Below, in pieces: positions 1 through 6,505 of a stretch of DNA of 13,590 nt. Every line of letters begins with the position of its first letter. Position 1 is the stretch's first letter. Under the pieces are notes generated by a model. That model saw nothing but the letters and a program-made list of their open reading frames with translations, ran no database searches and was not told where the DNA came from. The stretch comes from STF1-107 sp964457935 (GTDB lineage Bacteria > Bacillota > Clostridia > Christensenellales > UBA1242). Where the stretch lies: the NCBI GenBank assembly GCA_964457935.1, contig CAYWFC010000026.1, positions 1-13,590 on the forward strand, written 5' to 3'. Made by a program: the position numbers and the translations under genes.

Positions 1-419
1 ATGCAGGTATTGGTGACATCGGTACTAGTAGGCGCGTCGTCTACGGTCGCAGTGTAAGCGACTACTATACTCTCGCCGGCGCCTAGATTGTCGGGCAAGG
101 TGAAGCCCACAGTAGGGTCAAAAGTACTCTGTGACACCCCACCTACAGTCACGCTCCCGTCATCGAATGTGGCGTCTGCGCTCAAGGTGTCCGTAATCTT
201 GACATCGGTCATATCTACGGTCATATTATTGGTAATGGTCAGGTCATACCGTATCTGCCCACCTGGGGCGGTGAAATTTTTCGCACTAGCCAGTGTGACT
301 GTCACGTCAGTGCTGACATTAGGAGTAGTGGTCTCGTTACTATTGGTAGTGACTTGCTCCTCTACGCCATCAGGCGTACTGTATTTTGATGTTAAAGTTG
401 ATTTGTTTGTGATTGCCAT
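1..419 (-). CDS. DUF11-repeat protein, 5' part only (cut by window edge)
   Basis: The frame is open from an ATG at 419 to the left edge, giving about 139 residues with no stop, so the C-terminus is missing. An AGGAG lies about 6 nt upstream. The protein begins MAITNKSTLTSKYSTPDG and has no signal peptide or membrane segment at its N-terminus. From about residue 40 it resembles a DUF11 (conserved repeat) beta-sandwich: a Thr/Val/Ser-rich stretch, then a block like GGQIRYDLTITNN, a DVKITDTL motif, and a closing block (GESIVVAYTATV). DUF11 domains usually occur in tandem in surface or extracellular-matrix proteins. The short leaderless N-terminus before the first repeat resembles what I recall of clostridial DUF11 proteins, some perhaps spore-associated; that link is inference. 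It has its own promoter and lies after a terminator, so it is transcribed separately from the Cys-rich gene upstream. Confidence 0.75.
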   Translation of the reverse strand, partial: MAITNKSTLTSKYSTPDGVEEQVTTNSNETTTPNVSTDVTVTLASAKNFTAPGGQIRYDLTITNNMTVDMTDVKITDTLSADATFDDGSVTVGGVSQSTFDPTVGFTLPDNLGAGESIVVAYTATVDDAPTSTDVTNTC

Positions 420-435
420 ATTTGTCTCCTACACT

Positions 436-464
436 ATTATATGACACAAACGGCAATGTGTGAA
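436..464 (-). promoter_or_regulatory. Promoter of the DUF11 gene
   Basis: On the minus strand TTCACA (464-459) is followed after 17 nt by TATAAT (441-436), one mismatch from the sigma-A consensus. It sits 16 nt before the start codon, and the SD falls in between. The -10 is embedded in CATATAATA (443-435), which also fits the sigma-K -10 pattern CATAnnnTA, with CACA 15 nt upstream. Which holoenzyme uses it cannot be settled from sequence. Confidence 0.6.
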
Positions 465-474
465 AAAGTGCAAT

Positions 475-503
475 AAAAAAGTCAAATAGCTATGCTACTT
501 GAC
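475..503 (-). terminator. Rho-independent terminator after the Cys-rich gene
   Basis: On the minus strand a 10-bp stem (GTCAAGTAGC / GCTATTTGAC, one G-U pair, loop ATA) is followed directly by six T. It begins 15 nt after the stop codon of the 80-residue Cys-rich protein. On the plus strand the stem has an A-C mismatch and no T-run, so it works only for minus-strand transcripts. Confidence 0.85.
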
Positions 504-517
504 CTTTCTGACTGCCA

Positions 518-760
518 CTAAGAGCAGTTTTTCGCGCTTTTGGCTGTTTTTGCCTTGTTTGAGCAAGACTTAGTGCCACAATTACGAGTAGTATTGCGAG
601 TCGCTGGTTTTGCGCACGACTTACAGTTTTTTGGCTCTGGGGTAGTGTGTACGGCATTGTTGCTACAATTATTAGTCTTTAATTGTTGCACATTGCGACA
701 TCTACCGCACTGCTTGTTCTTGGCTACTCTGTCCTTAGCACGATTTTTGTGTCCAATCAT
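518..760 (-). CDS. Small very basic Cys-rich protein, unknown function
   Basis: This is an 80-residue protein starting at ATG 760, with GGGAGG about 6 nt upstream and a strong terminator just after the stop, so it looks like a genuine single-gene unit. It has eight Cys (residues 18, 21, 32, 46, 49, 61, 66, 79), including two CxxC pairs (CGRC, CKSC) and a CGTKSC group. It has 19 Lys/Arg against only two acidic residues, and many Asn, Thr and Ala. There is no signal peptide or hydrophobic segment. The composition fits a nucleic-acid-binding or metal-binding protein, or a cross-linked spore structural protein, but I recognise no family. An 94-codon frame on the other strand across the same region is hydrophobic and low in complexity, with no comparable SD/terminator pair, so I prefer this strand. 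Confidence 0.65.
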   Translation of the reverse strand: MIGHKNRAKDRVAKNKQCGRCRNVQQLKTNNCSNNAVHTTPEPKNCKSCAKPATRNTTRNCGTKSCSNKAKTAKSAKNCS

Positions 761-801
761 AAATCCTCCCTTTGTGATTATTCACAGTGTTAGTTTGAGC
801 A

Positions 802-839
802 AAAAACACACCAAAAATGTATGATTTTGGTGTGTTTTT
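802..839. terminator. Bidirectional terminator hairpin
   Basis: A perfect 15-bp stem (802-816 with 825-839) contains ACACACC / GGTGTGT, flanked by A5 on one side and T5 on the other, so it reads as an intrinsic terminator on both strands. On the minus strand it lies about 140 nt after the fakA stop and upstream of the Cys-rich gene, and would end the asp23-fakA transcript. Confidence 0.8.
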
Positions 840-842
840 GTT

Positions 843-989
843 GGTAATAATTGGTGTAAATTACTTGCCGTATCGAAGCGATAGATACGAAAAAATATGT
901 TTTTTACTAGTAATAATTCGTGTAAATCTACTCGCCGTATCAAAGCGGTAGATGCGAAAATACTGGTAATAATTGGTGTAAATTACTCT
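843..989 (-). repeat. Three degenerate direct repeats in the fakA 3' region
   Basis: A module GGTAATAATTGGTGTAAAT occurs at about 843, 909 and 965 (plus-strand orientation). The last copy overlaps the fakA stop codon. The first two copies continue into a second conserved block, GCCGTATCGAAGCGATAGAT (868-887), with near-identical sequence at 935-954, followed by an A-run. Copy starts are about 66 and 56 nt apart. The block can fold as CGTATC / GATACG; in the second copy the change is to a G-U pair on the plus strand. An A6-TATG-T6 stretch lies between copies one and two. This is the whole content of the gap between the terminator at 802-839 and fakA; no gene is evident. Confidence 0.8.
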
Positions 990-2620
990 ATAGACACGAT
1001 GTAATAATACACTGGCTGACCGCCTAATATGACTGATACGTCGCAGTCTGAGTACAGAGCCTCTAGTCTAGCCTGCAGAGCGTCTGCCTTGTCCGAGTCT
1101 ATGTCATTGCCGTAGAAAAGTGTAATATTGGACTTGTCTTCTGAGTACATCTTGCTGATCAGGTCTATAGTGGTGTCGTTGACATCATCGCCCTTTGACA
1201 ATATAGAACTATTGTCCAGACCTATTATCTCGCCTTCGTTGAGGTCTAGCCCGTCTATCTGCGTAGTGCGGACAGCATAAGTAATGCTACCTGACTTGAC
1301 ATTTAGGCAAGCATTGGTCATATTGTCAGTGTTTTCTTCGACAGACTTGGTGCTATCGAAGGCTAGTGCAGCAGATATGCCCTCTGGCACACTCCTAGTA
1401 GGTATGACTATGATATTCTTGTCTGTGATGTCATTAGCCTGCTCCGCCGCCAAAATGATATTCTTATTATTAGGCAAAACAAATATAGTCTTAGCAGGCA
1501 CCTTGTCCGCTGCGGTAGCGATGTCATTGGCACTAGGATTCATAGTCTGACCGCCAGAAATGACGTAATCTACCTCGATATCCTTGAATACATCAGTCAA
1601 TCCGTCGCCTGCTGCCACAGACACCAGACCGTATTCTTTCAAATTCTCATTAGCCTTAGCGTTGGCGCGCAGGTCGCGATTTTGCTGTAGCATATTCTCT
1701 ATCTTGACGCCTGACAATTCGCCCAACTGCAATGCGTACCCCAGTACTTTGTTTGGCTCATTGGTGTGCACGTGTATCTTGACCAACTGCAGGTCGCCTA
1801 TGCACAGCACGCAGTCGCCTATCTCCAGCAAACGTGAGCGGAGTGTATTGATGTCCGCTTCGGTAGTCTTTTCTTTGATATTGATGATAAACAACTCAGT
1901 GCAATACCCGAACTCTATGTCCGCCAAGTCTTCGTACCGCACATGGTATTCTTCGCTAGTCACATCCACAGTGACATTGTCCACAAACTCGATGTCCACC
2001 ATCTCGCCTGTGATCATCTTGTACATTCCGCTAAATATAGTCACCAGACCGCGACCACCTGCGTCTACTACGCCAGCCTTTTTCAGCACTGGTAGCATCT
2101 CAGGAGTCTTTTGGAGAGTCTCTTCAGCCTTGACTATGACACAGCCCAAAAAGTCCTCAAATGACTTGGCACTGCGGTGGCAAGCCTTCGCTTCCTCAGC
2201 CATAGAGCGGATGATAGTCAATATAGTACCCTCTTTTGGCTTAGTGACGGCGGTGTACGCCACTTCACTACCTTTCTTGATCGCTTCGGCGAAATTCTTG
2301 GTGCTAATCTCCTCTTTGCAATTCATCAATACACTGCATAGCCCTTTGATGATCTGAGACAATATTACTCCACTATTGCCTCTAGCGCCCTTGAGCGCAC
2401 CGCGATTGAACGCTACGCAAATCTTCTCGATATCATTGCTCTCAGTGGCATTCATCTCACTCACAGCGGACTTGAATGTGAGATACATATTGGTACCAGT
2501 GTCGCCGTCTGGCACTGGAAACACGTTTAACGCGTCTATATTAGTTCTATTCTCTTCTAGCAACGAATACGAAGAGTTGAGCATTTTTCGTAATGTTGCC
2601 CCGTTAATTGTCTTTGACAT
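983..2620 (-). CDS. fakA: DAK2-domain fatty acid kinase FakA/YloV
   Basis: This 545-residue cytoplasmic protein matches the usual family length of about 548. In Staphylococcus, FakA is the ATP-binding subunit that phosphorylates fatty acids presented by FakB, feeding exogenous fatty acids to acyl-phosphate-dependent phospholipid synthesis. The N-terminal DhaL/DAK2 kinase domain (about 8-200) has PVPDGDTGTN with Asp38 and Asp40 for Mg-ATP, GARGNSGVILSQ (78-89) and VDAGGRGL (185-192). The middle domain keeps Cys240 and the pair His283/His285 (KIHVH), corresponding to the metal-binding Cys and His residues of the family. The C-terminal domain spans about 310-545. The start is fixed by AGGAG before ATG 2620. 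It lies 8 nt after asp23, whose stop TAG is part of the SD, so the two are probably translationally coupled. No fakB is visible here. The substrate is inferred from the family. Confidence 0.92.
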   Translation of the reverse strand: MSKTINGATLRKMLNSSYSLLEENRTNIDALNVFPVPDGDTGTNMYLTFKSAVSEMNATESNDIEKICVAFNRGALKGARGNSGVILSQIIKGLCSVLMNCKEEISTKNFAEAIKKGSEVAYTAVTKPKEGTILTIIRSMAEEAKACHRSAKSFEDFLGCVIVKAEETLQKTPEMLPVLKKAGVVDAGGRGLVTIFSGMYKMITGEMVDIEFVDNVTVDVTSEEYHVRYEDLADIEFGYCTELFIINIKEKTTEADINTLRSRLLEIGDCVLCIGDLQLVKIHVHTNEPNKVLGYALQLGELSGVKIENMLQQNRDLRANAKANENLKEYGLVSVAAGDGLTDVFKDIEVDYVISGGQTMNPSANDIATAADKVPAKTIFVLPNNKNIILAAEQANDITDKNIIVIPTRSVPEGISAALAFDSTKSVEENTDNMTNACLNVKSGSITYAVRTTQIDGLDLNEGEIIGLDNSSILSKGDDVNDTTIDLISKMYSEDKSNITLFYGNDIDSDKADALQARLEALYSDCDVSVILGGQPVYYYIVSIE

Positions 2621-2628
2621 ATTTTCTC

Positions 2629-2973
2629 CTATACTCTTACACCTACGACGTGGATATTCACTTCGCTGACTAACATGCCAGTGAAGTTCTCCACATTGTA
2701 CTTTACACTTTTCTTTATTGATTCTGATACAGCAGAAATAGCCACGCCGTACTTGAATACAGCATAGATATTGATGACCATTTCGTTCTCAGTGTTTGTT
2801 ATCGTCACGCCTTTGGTATAGTTCTTCTGCAGTTGCAAAAAACTATTGAAACCAAAAGGAAAGGCTAAGTCCAATACTCCGTAACAATCTAGCGCAGAAA
2901 TACTAGCTACCTTGGCGATAGCTCGCTTTGAAATAGTAATTTTCCCAAATGAATTGAATGTACTTAGTCTCAT
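2629..2973 (-). CDS. yloU: Asp23/Gls24 family envelope stress protein (YloU)
   Basis: This 114-residue protein has the Asp23/YloU fold signature: an N-terminal GKITISKRAIAKVASISALD segment, a central basic strand region (KGVTITNTENEMVINIYAVFKYG) and a C-terminal VKYNVENFTGMLVSEVNIHVVGV. The start at ATG 2973 has GGAG about 5 nt upstream. It is the first gene of an operon with fakA and is divergent from rpmB; the same rpmB-yloU-yloV neighbourhood occurs in Bacillus. Members of the family include membrane-proximal envelope stress proteins of staphylococci, but the role of the two-gene yloU-yloV pair is not well defined. On the minus strand TTGCAT (3011-3006) with TAAAAT (2988-2983) at 17 nt is a possible promoter, but it would leave almost no leader, so I do not list it separately. 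Confidence 0.85.
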   Translation of the reverse strand: MRLSTFNSFGKITISKRAIAKVASISALDCYGVLDLAFPFGFNSFLQLQKNYTKGVTITNTENEMVINIYAVFKYGVAISAVSESIKKSVKYNVENFTGMLVSEVNIHVVGVRV

Positions 2974-3039
2974 TGATACTCCATTTTATAATATATGCAA
3001 AAAAAATGCAACTAAATATGAAGAATTTATCATTTTTGC

Positions 3040-3068
3040 TTGCAAAATGTTGTAAACTGTGTTATTAT
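3040..3068 (+). promoter_or_regulatory. rpmB promoter (sigma-A type)
   Basis: TTGCAA (3040-3045), 17 nt, TATTAT (3063-3068). It lies 30 nt before the rpmB ATG, leaving room for the GGAGGAG SD. It sits in the AT-rich divergent region between asp23 and rpmB. Confidence 0.6.
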
Positions 3069-3098
3069 GTGCGAGTAATAAATAGACGGAGGAGAAAT

Positions 3099-3281
3099 AT
3101 GAGCAAAGTATGTAGCGTATGTGGCAAGGGCAAAATGTCAGGACATAATGTTAGCCACTCTAATAGAAAAACAAATAGAACATTCGAGCCAAATCTGCAA
3201 AAAGTCAATGTAGAGATAGACGGCAAGACTGAGCGCAAATATATGTGTTCTAGATGCATCAAGACTGCAAAGAAAGACTAA
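3099..3281 (+). CDS. rpmB: 50S ribosomal protein L28
   Basis: This 60-residue protein starts MSKVCSVCGKGKMSGHNVSH, the typical L28 N-terminus, and continues RKTNRTFEPNLQKVNVEIDG. It keeps two CxxC pairs (CSVC near the start, CSRC near the end), so it is the zinc-binding (C+) form. A strong GGAGGAG precedes ATG 3099. The frame is open upstream to 2958, but that extension has no SD, would include the promoter, and does not match L28. It is followed 7 nt later by a terminator, so it is monocistronic. Confidence 0.95.
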   Translation: MSKVCSVCGKGKMSGHNVSHSNRKTNRTFEPNLQKVNVEIDGKTERKYMCSRCIKTAKKD

Positions 3282-3288
3282 TATATAA

Positions 3289-3320
3289 AAAACTGACCTT
3301 GATATAAGGTCAGTTTTTTT
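3289..3320. terminator. Bidirectional terminator after rpmB
   Basis: A 12-bp perfect stem (3289-3300 with 3306-3317, core ACTGACCTT / AAGGTCAGT, loop GATAT) is followed by T7 on the plus strand and by six T on the minus strand. It ends rpmB. It is also the first convincing terminator met by minus-strand transcription leaving dnaJ at 3544. Confidence 0.9.
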
Positions 3321-3392
3321 GTCAAAATCTACCGCTTGGCATTAGTATTATACGCCAAATGCAGAGGGATTATACATGTGGTACGATATAGT

Positions 3393-3423
3393 GTATATTT
3401 TTCTAATGGGTGAATTATACATA
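3393..3423 (+). promoter_or_regulatory. Possible sigma-E-like promoter for spoVM
   Basis: GTATATT (3393-3399) and TATACATA (3416-3423) are separated by 16 nt. They resemble the sigma-E pattern kmATATT / CATACAnT, with spacing 1 nt longer than usual. The -10-like box ends 39 nt before the spoVM ATG. Alternatively CACA (3430-3433), 16 nt, CATATAATA (3450-3458) fits the sigma-K pattern but would put the transcript start at the ATG itself. Apart from these motifs and a short GTGCG/CGCAC inverted repeat (3439-3450), I see nothing in 3321-3462. Confidence 0.25.
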
Positions 3424-3462
3424 CTCCATCACACATCAGTGCGGGCGCACATATAATAATAT

Positions 3463-3552
3463 ATGTCTAAGATATACCTAATAAAAGCGCCAAAACTACT
3501 CAGTCCCTTGCTGAAACTATTGTTCGGTAAAAATGTGTATTACCTAAGATAA
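3463..3552 (+). CDS. spoVM: Probable stage V sporulation protein SpoVM (29 residues)
   Basis: The predicted peptide starts MSKIYLIKAPKLLSPLLKLL and ends FGKNVYYLR. It aligns without gaps, after one extra N-terminal residue, to Bacillus subtilis SpoVM as I remember it (MKFYTIKLPKFLGGIVRAML...). Matches include Tyr5, the IKxPK block with Pro10 (Bacillus Pro9, needed for curvature sensing), a basic Lys18 at the Arg17 position, and Gly22 at Gly21. SpoVM is an amphipathic helix that marks the forespore surface, anchors the coat ATPase SpoIVA and affects the protease FtsH. Synteny is strong: in Bacillus spoVM is next to rpmB-yloU-yloV, exactly as here. An in-frame TAA at 3457 makes ATG 3463 the only start. 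No clear SD is present, which is odd. Its last 9 nt overlap the end of dnaJ on the other strand. Confidence 0.78.
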   Translation: MSKIYLIKAPKLLSPLLKLLFGKNVYYLR

Positions 3553-4662
3553 ATCGAGTTTTTTCTTATAATTCTCAGATTTTGGATAATCACTAGGCTT
3601 GAAGCTGGATTGCAACTGCTCTATCAGTTTTTTGGTCTGTTTATCCACATTTTTCGGCATTTCGCCTTTGAGGGTCACATACAGATCACCGCTACCTATG
3701 CCACGCAGATATTTCACGCCCTTGCCACGCAGAGTAAACTTAGTGTTTGGCTGTGTCAAGGCTGGAATATCTAATTTTTGCGTGCCTTTTAGCACTGGGA
3801 TATCCACTTTCCCGCCTGTGAGCAAAGTGGTGAACGGTACATATACATCCACGTACAAATCGTAGCCGTTGCGCACTAATAGTGCGTGTGGAGTGACCTT
3901 GATGCGGATGTGCAAATCGCCCGCCTGTCCGTCTATGCTAGCCGTCTGGTCGCCTTCGCCACGCATCTTGATGGTCTGACCGTCGTCTATGCCTGCTGGG
4001 ATTTTGACCTTGACAGTGTGGGCTGTCTTTTTGATGCCAGCGCCACGACAAGACGAGCATTTCTCTTTGATTATCTTGCCTTTGCCTTTACAGTTTTGGC
4101 ACTCGCCTACATTGGTCACGCGACCGAAAAGTGTGTTTTGAGTGTATTGCACTTTGCCAGTACCGCGACATTCTGGACAAGTAACTGTCTCTGAGCCAGA
4201 TTTCGCACCAGAGCCATTGCATGCGTCACAACGCTCGTTGCGAGTGATGACTATCTCCTTTTCCACGCCGAATACTGCCTCGGCGAAGGTTATCTTTAGG
4301 TCAGTAGCCAAATCTGCGCCCACTTCGCGTCTCTGAGTCGCGCCACGACTGCCCATGCCGAAAATATTGAAAATATCTTCAAATCCACCAAAGCCTTCAA
4401 ACCCACTGCCACCATTGAAACCGCCGAAGCCAGCCCCAGCGCCGTCTGCTGTGCCGAATTGGTCATAATTGGCACGTTTTTGTTTGTCAGACAGCACACT
4501 GTAGGCTTCGTTGATTTCTTTGAATTTATTGGCTGCGTCAGGATTATCTTTGTTTAGGTCGGGGTGATACTGCTTGGCTAATTTGCGGTAGGCAGACTTG
4601 ATATCGTCGTCGCTGGCGCTCTTGTCTAGCCCTAAAACGCTATAATAATCTTTGTTCGCCAT
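3544..4662 (-). CDS. dnaJ: Chaperone DnaJ (Hsp40)
   Basis: This 372-residue co-chaperone stimulates DnaK ATPase and delivers clients. It has all three class I regions: the J domain (1-70) with HPD at 33-35; a Gly/Phe-rich linker (70-104); and a zinc domain with four CxxCxGxG repeats (Cys145/148, 162/165, 188/191, 202/205). The two C-terminal beta domains follow (about 210-340). Length is normal. The start at ATG 4662 has only a weak SD (AGGTGG), 11 nt after the dnaK stop, so it probably relies on coupling. It is the last gene of the hrcA operon. It ends convergently inside the spoVM reading frame with no terminator of its own before 3320. Confidence 0.97.
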   Translation of the reverse strand: MANKDYYSVLGLDKSASDDDIKSAYRKLAKQYHPDLNKDNPDAANKFKEINEAYSVLSDKQKRANYDQFGTADGAGAGFGGFNGGSGFEGFGGFEDIFNIFGMGSRGATQRREVGADLATDLKITFAEAVFGVEKEIVITRNERCDACNGSGAKSGSETVTCPECRGTGKVQYTQNTLFGRVTNVGECQNCKGKGKIIKEKCSSCRGAGIKKTAHTVKVKIPAGIDDGQTIKMRGEGDQTASIDGQAGDLHIRIKVTPHALLVRNGYDLYVDVYVPFTTLLTGGKVDIPVLKGTQKLDIPALTQPNTKFTLRGKGVKYLRGIGSGDLYVTLKGEMPKNVDKQTKKLIEQLQSSFKPSDYPKSENYKKKLDLS

Positions 4663-4673
4663 ACACCACCTGA

Positions 4674-6488
4674 CTATTCGATGATGACTTCGTCGTCTCC
4701 GCCGTTGCCTTTGTCGCCCTTGTCGTCATTAGGAGCGTGAGGTTGCTCAGCAGATGCTTGTTGGTACATCTTTGAGAATATTTCGTTGCTGACCTTGGTC
4801 AATGCTTCGGTAGCGTCTTTTAATTCTTGGATATCTTCGCTAGATAGATGCTTTTTAGCCTCTTCGCAAGCGTTATTTAGCGCAGTCTTGTCGTCTTCGC
4901 TCAATTTGTCGCCGTTGTCTTTTACTATCTTCTCTACGTTCAAAATCATAGCATCGAGAGTATTGCGAGTGTCTACTACTTCACGACGGGCTTTGTCTTC
5001 TTGAGCGTATTTTTCGGCTTCTTTGACTGCTTTGTCCACTTCTTCGTCTGTTAGGTTGGTGCTAGCAGTGATAGTGATTTTTTGCTCTTTGTTAGTGCCG
5101 AGGTCTTTAGCAGACACATTGACGATACCATTGGCGTCGATGTCGAATGTGACCTCTATCTGTGGTATGCCTCTAGGTGCTGGTGGTATGCCTGTGAGCT
5201 GGAATCTACCTAAGGTCTTATTTTGCGCAGCGAACTCTCTCTCGCCTTGGAGTACGTGTATCTCTACACCTGGCTGATTGTCTACAGCGGTACTGAAAAT
5301 CTGAGATTTTCTAGTAGGGATAGTGGTGTTTCTCTCGATGAGCTTGGTGCAGACACCGCCTAGTGTCTCTATACCCAGAGACAATGGAGTCACGTCTAGC
5401 AAAAGCACGTCTTTGACTTCGCCACCTAGCACGCCTGCTTGGATACATGCGCCGACTGCCACACATTCGTCAGGGTTGATGCCCTTGAATGGCTCGATAG
5501 ATATCTCTTTCTTCAGTGCTTCGCATACGGCTGGCACACGAGTAGAGCCACCTACTAATATTACTTTGGAAATGTCATTTTTAGACAATTTAGCGTCGTC
5601 GAGCGCCTTTTTGGTGCAGACGATAGTCTTGTCTATCAGGTCGCTGATTAGGCTCTCAAATTTCGCTCTAGTCAAACTGTATTCTAAGTGTTTAGGACCA
5701 GTAGAGTCGCTAGTGATGAATGGCAGGCTGATATTGGTCTGAGTCAGAGTAGATAGCTCGATTTTGGCTTTCTCTGCTGCTTCTTTTAGACGCTGTCTAG
5801 CGGAATTATCCCCTGACAAGTCTATGCCAGTATTTGCCTTGAAGTCAGATATCAGCAGGTCCATAATGCGATTGTCGAAGTCATCGCCACCTAGTCTAGT
5901 GTCACCGGCTGTAGCCAATACTTCGAACACGCCGTCGCCTATCTCTAGTATGCTGACATCGAATGTACCACCGCCTAGGTCGTACACTAGTATTTTCTGA
6001 TTAGCCTTCTCTGCTTTGTCTAGGCCATAAGCCAATGCTGCTGCAGTAGGCTCGTTGATGATACGCAATACTTCTAGTCCTGCGATCTTGCCTGCGTCTT
6101 TTGTCGCTTGACGCTGGCTGTCGTTGAAGTATGCTGGCACTGTGATGACTGCTTGGGTCACTGGTGCGCCTAGATAACTCTCTGCGTCTGATTTTAGTTT
6201 AGCCAGGATCATAGCGCTGATTTCTTGTGGACTGTACTGTTTGTCGTCGATTTTTACCTTAAAATCAGTACCCATTTCTCTCTTGATAGAGATGACAGTG
6301 TGGTCTGGATTGATGACTGCTTGTCTCTTAGCCACCTGACCTACTAGTCTCTCTTCGCCTTTGAATGCCACTACAGAAGGGGTAGTCCTAGCGCCTTCTG
6401 AATTCGCGATCACAGTAGGCTGTCCGCCTTCCATTACTGCTACGCAGGAATTTGTCGTTCCTAAGTCTATACCTATAATTTTTCCCAT
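4674..6488 (-). CDS. dnaK: Chaperone DnaK (Hsp70)
   Basis: This 604-residue ATP-driven chaperone has its nucleotide-binding domain at about 1-360, with IGIDLGTTNSCVAV at the N-terminus, VYDLGGGTFDVSILE and GGSTRVPAV. After the linker DVLLLDVTPLSLGIETLGG come the substrate-binding beta domain (ERNTTIPTRKSQIF, LGRFQLTGIPPAPRGIPQIEVTFDIDANGI) and a helical lid. It has the short Gram-positive form of the N-terminal domain. The tail is Asp/Gly/Lys-rich and ends EVIIE, instead of the frequent DAEF-like ending. AAGGAG precedes ATG 6488, 17 nt after grpE. No internal CIRCE is seen before it, so it relies on the operon promoter upstream of hrcA. Confidence 0.98.
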   Translation of the reverse strand: MGKIIGIDLGTTNSCVAVMEGGQPTVIANSEGARTTPSVVAFKGEERLVGQVAKRQAVINPDHTVISIKREMGTDFKVKIDDKQYSPQEISAMILAKLKSDAESYLGAPVTQAVITVPAYFNDSQRQATKDAGKIAGLEVLRIINEPTAAALAYGLDKAEKANQKILVYDLGGGTFDVSILEIGDGVFEVLATAGDTRLGGDDFDNRIMDLLISDFKANTGIDLSGDNSARQRLKEAAEKAKIELSTLTQTNISLPFITSDSTGPKHLEYSLTRAKFESLISDLIDKTIVCTKKALDDAKLSKNDISKVILVGGSTRVPAVCEALKKEISIEPFKGINPDECVAVGACIQAGVLGGEVKDVLLLDVTPLSLGIETLGGVCTKLIERNTTIPTRKSQIFSTAVDNQPGVEIHVLQGEREFAAQNKTLGRFQLTGIPPAPRGIPQIEVTFDIDANGIVNVSAKDLGTNKEQKITITASTNLTDEEVDKAVKEAEKYAQEDKARREVVDTRNTLDAMILNVEKIVKDNGDKLSEDDKTALNNACEEAKKHLSSEDIQELKDATEALTKVSNEIFSKMYQQASAEQPHAPNDDKGDKGNGGDDEVIIE

Positions 6489-6505
6489 AAATATTCTCCT
6501 TTTTC

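Noticed and set aside
540..824. 94-codon plus-strand frame opposite the Cys-rich gene
   Set aside because: It is a hydrophobic shadow frame running into the terminator at 802-839, without an SD/terminator arrangement like that on the minus strand.
868..956. In-frame coding repeat (RIYRFDTAS twice on the minus strand)
   Set aside because: The two copies share this nine-residue reading with synonymous changes, but they are 67 nt apart and so out of frame with each other, and no start or longer frame supports a gene.
1584..2357. 257-codon plus-strand frame
   Set aside because: It is antisense to fakA, Ser/Thr-rich as expected of a shadow frame, with no recognisable domain.
2958..3098. N-terminal extension of L28 from an upstream ATG
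   Set aside because: It crosses the promoter, has no SD, and the family begins at the MSKVC start, which has a strong SD.
3430..3458. Sigma-K-type promoter CACA-16-CATATAATA for spoVM
   Set aside because: The transcript would begin at the start codon itself, and in Bacillus spoVM is a sigma-E gene; kept only as an alternative.
6489..6505. Second CIRCE or promoter before dnaK
   Set aside because: The 17-nt gap contains only the SD.
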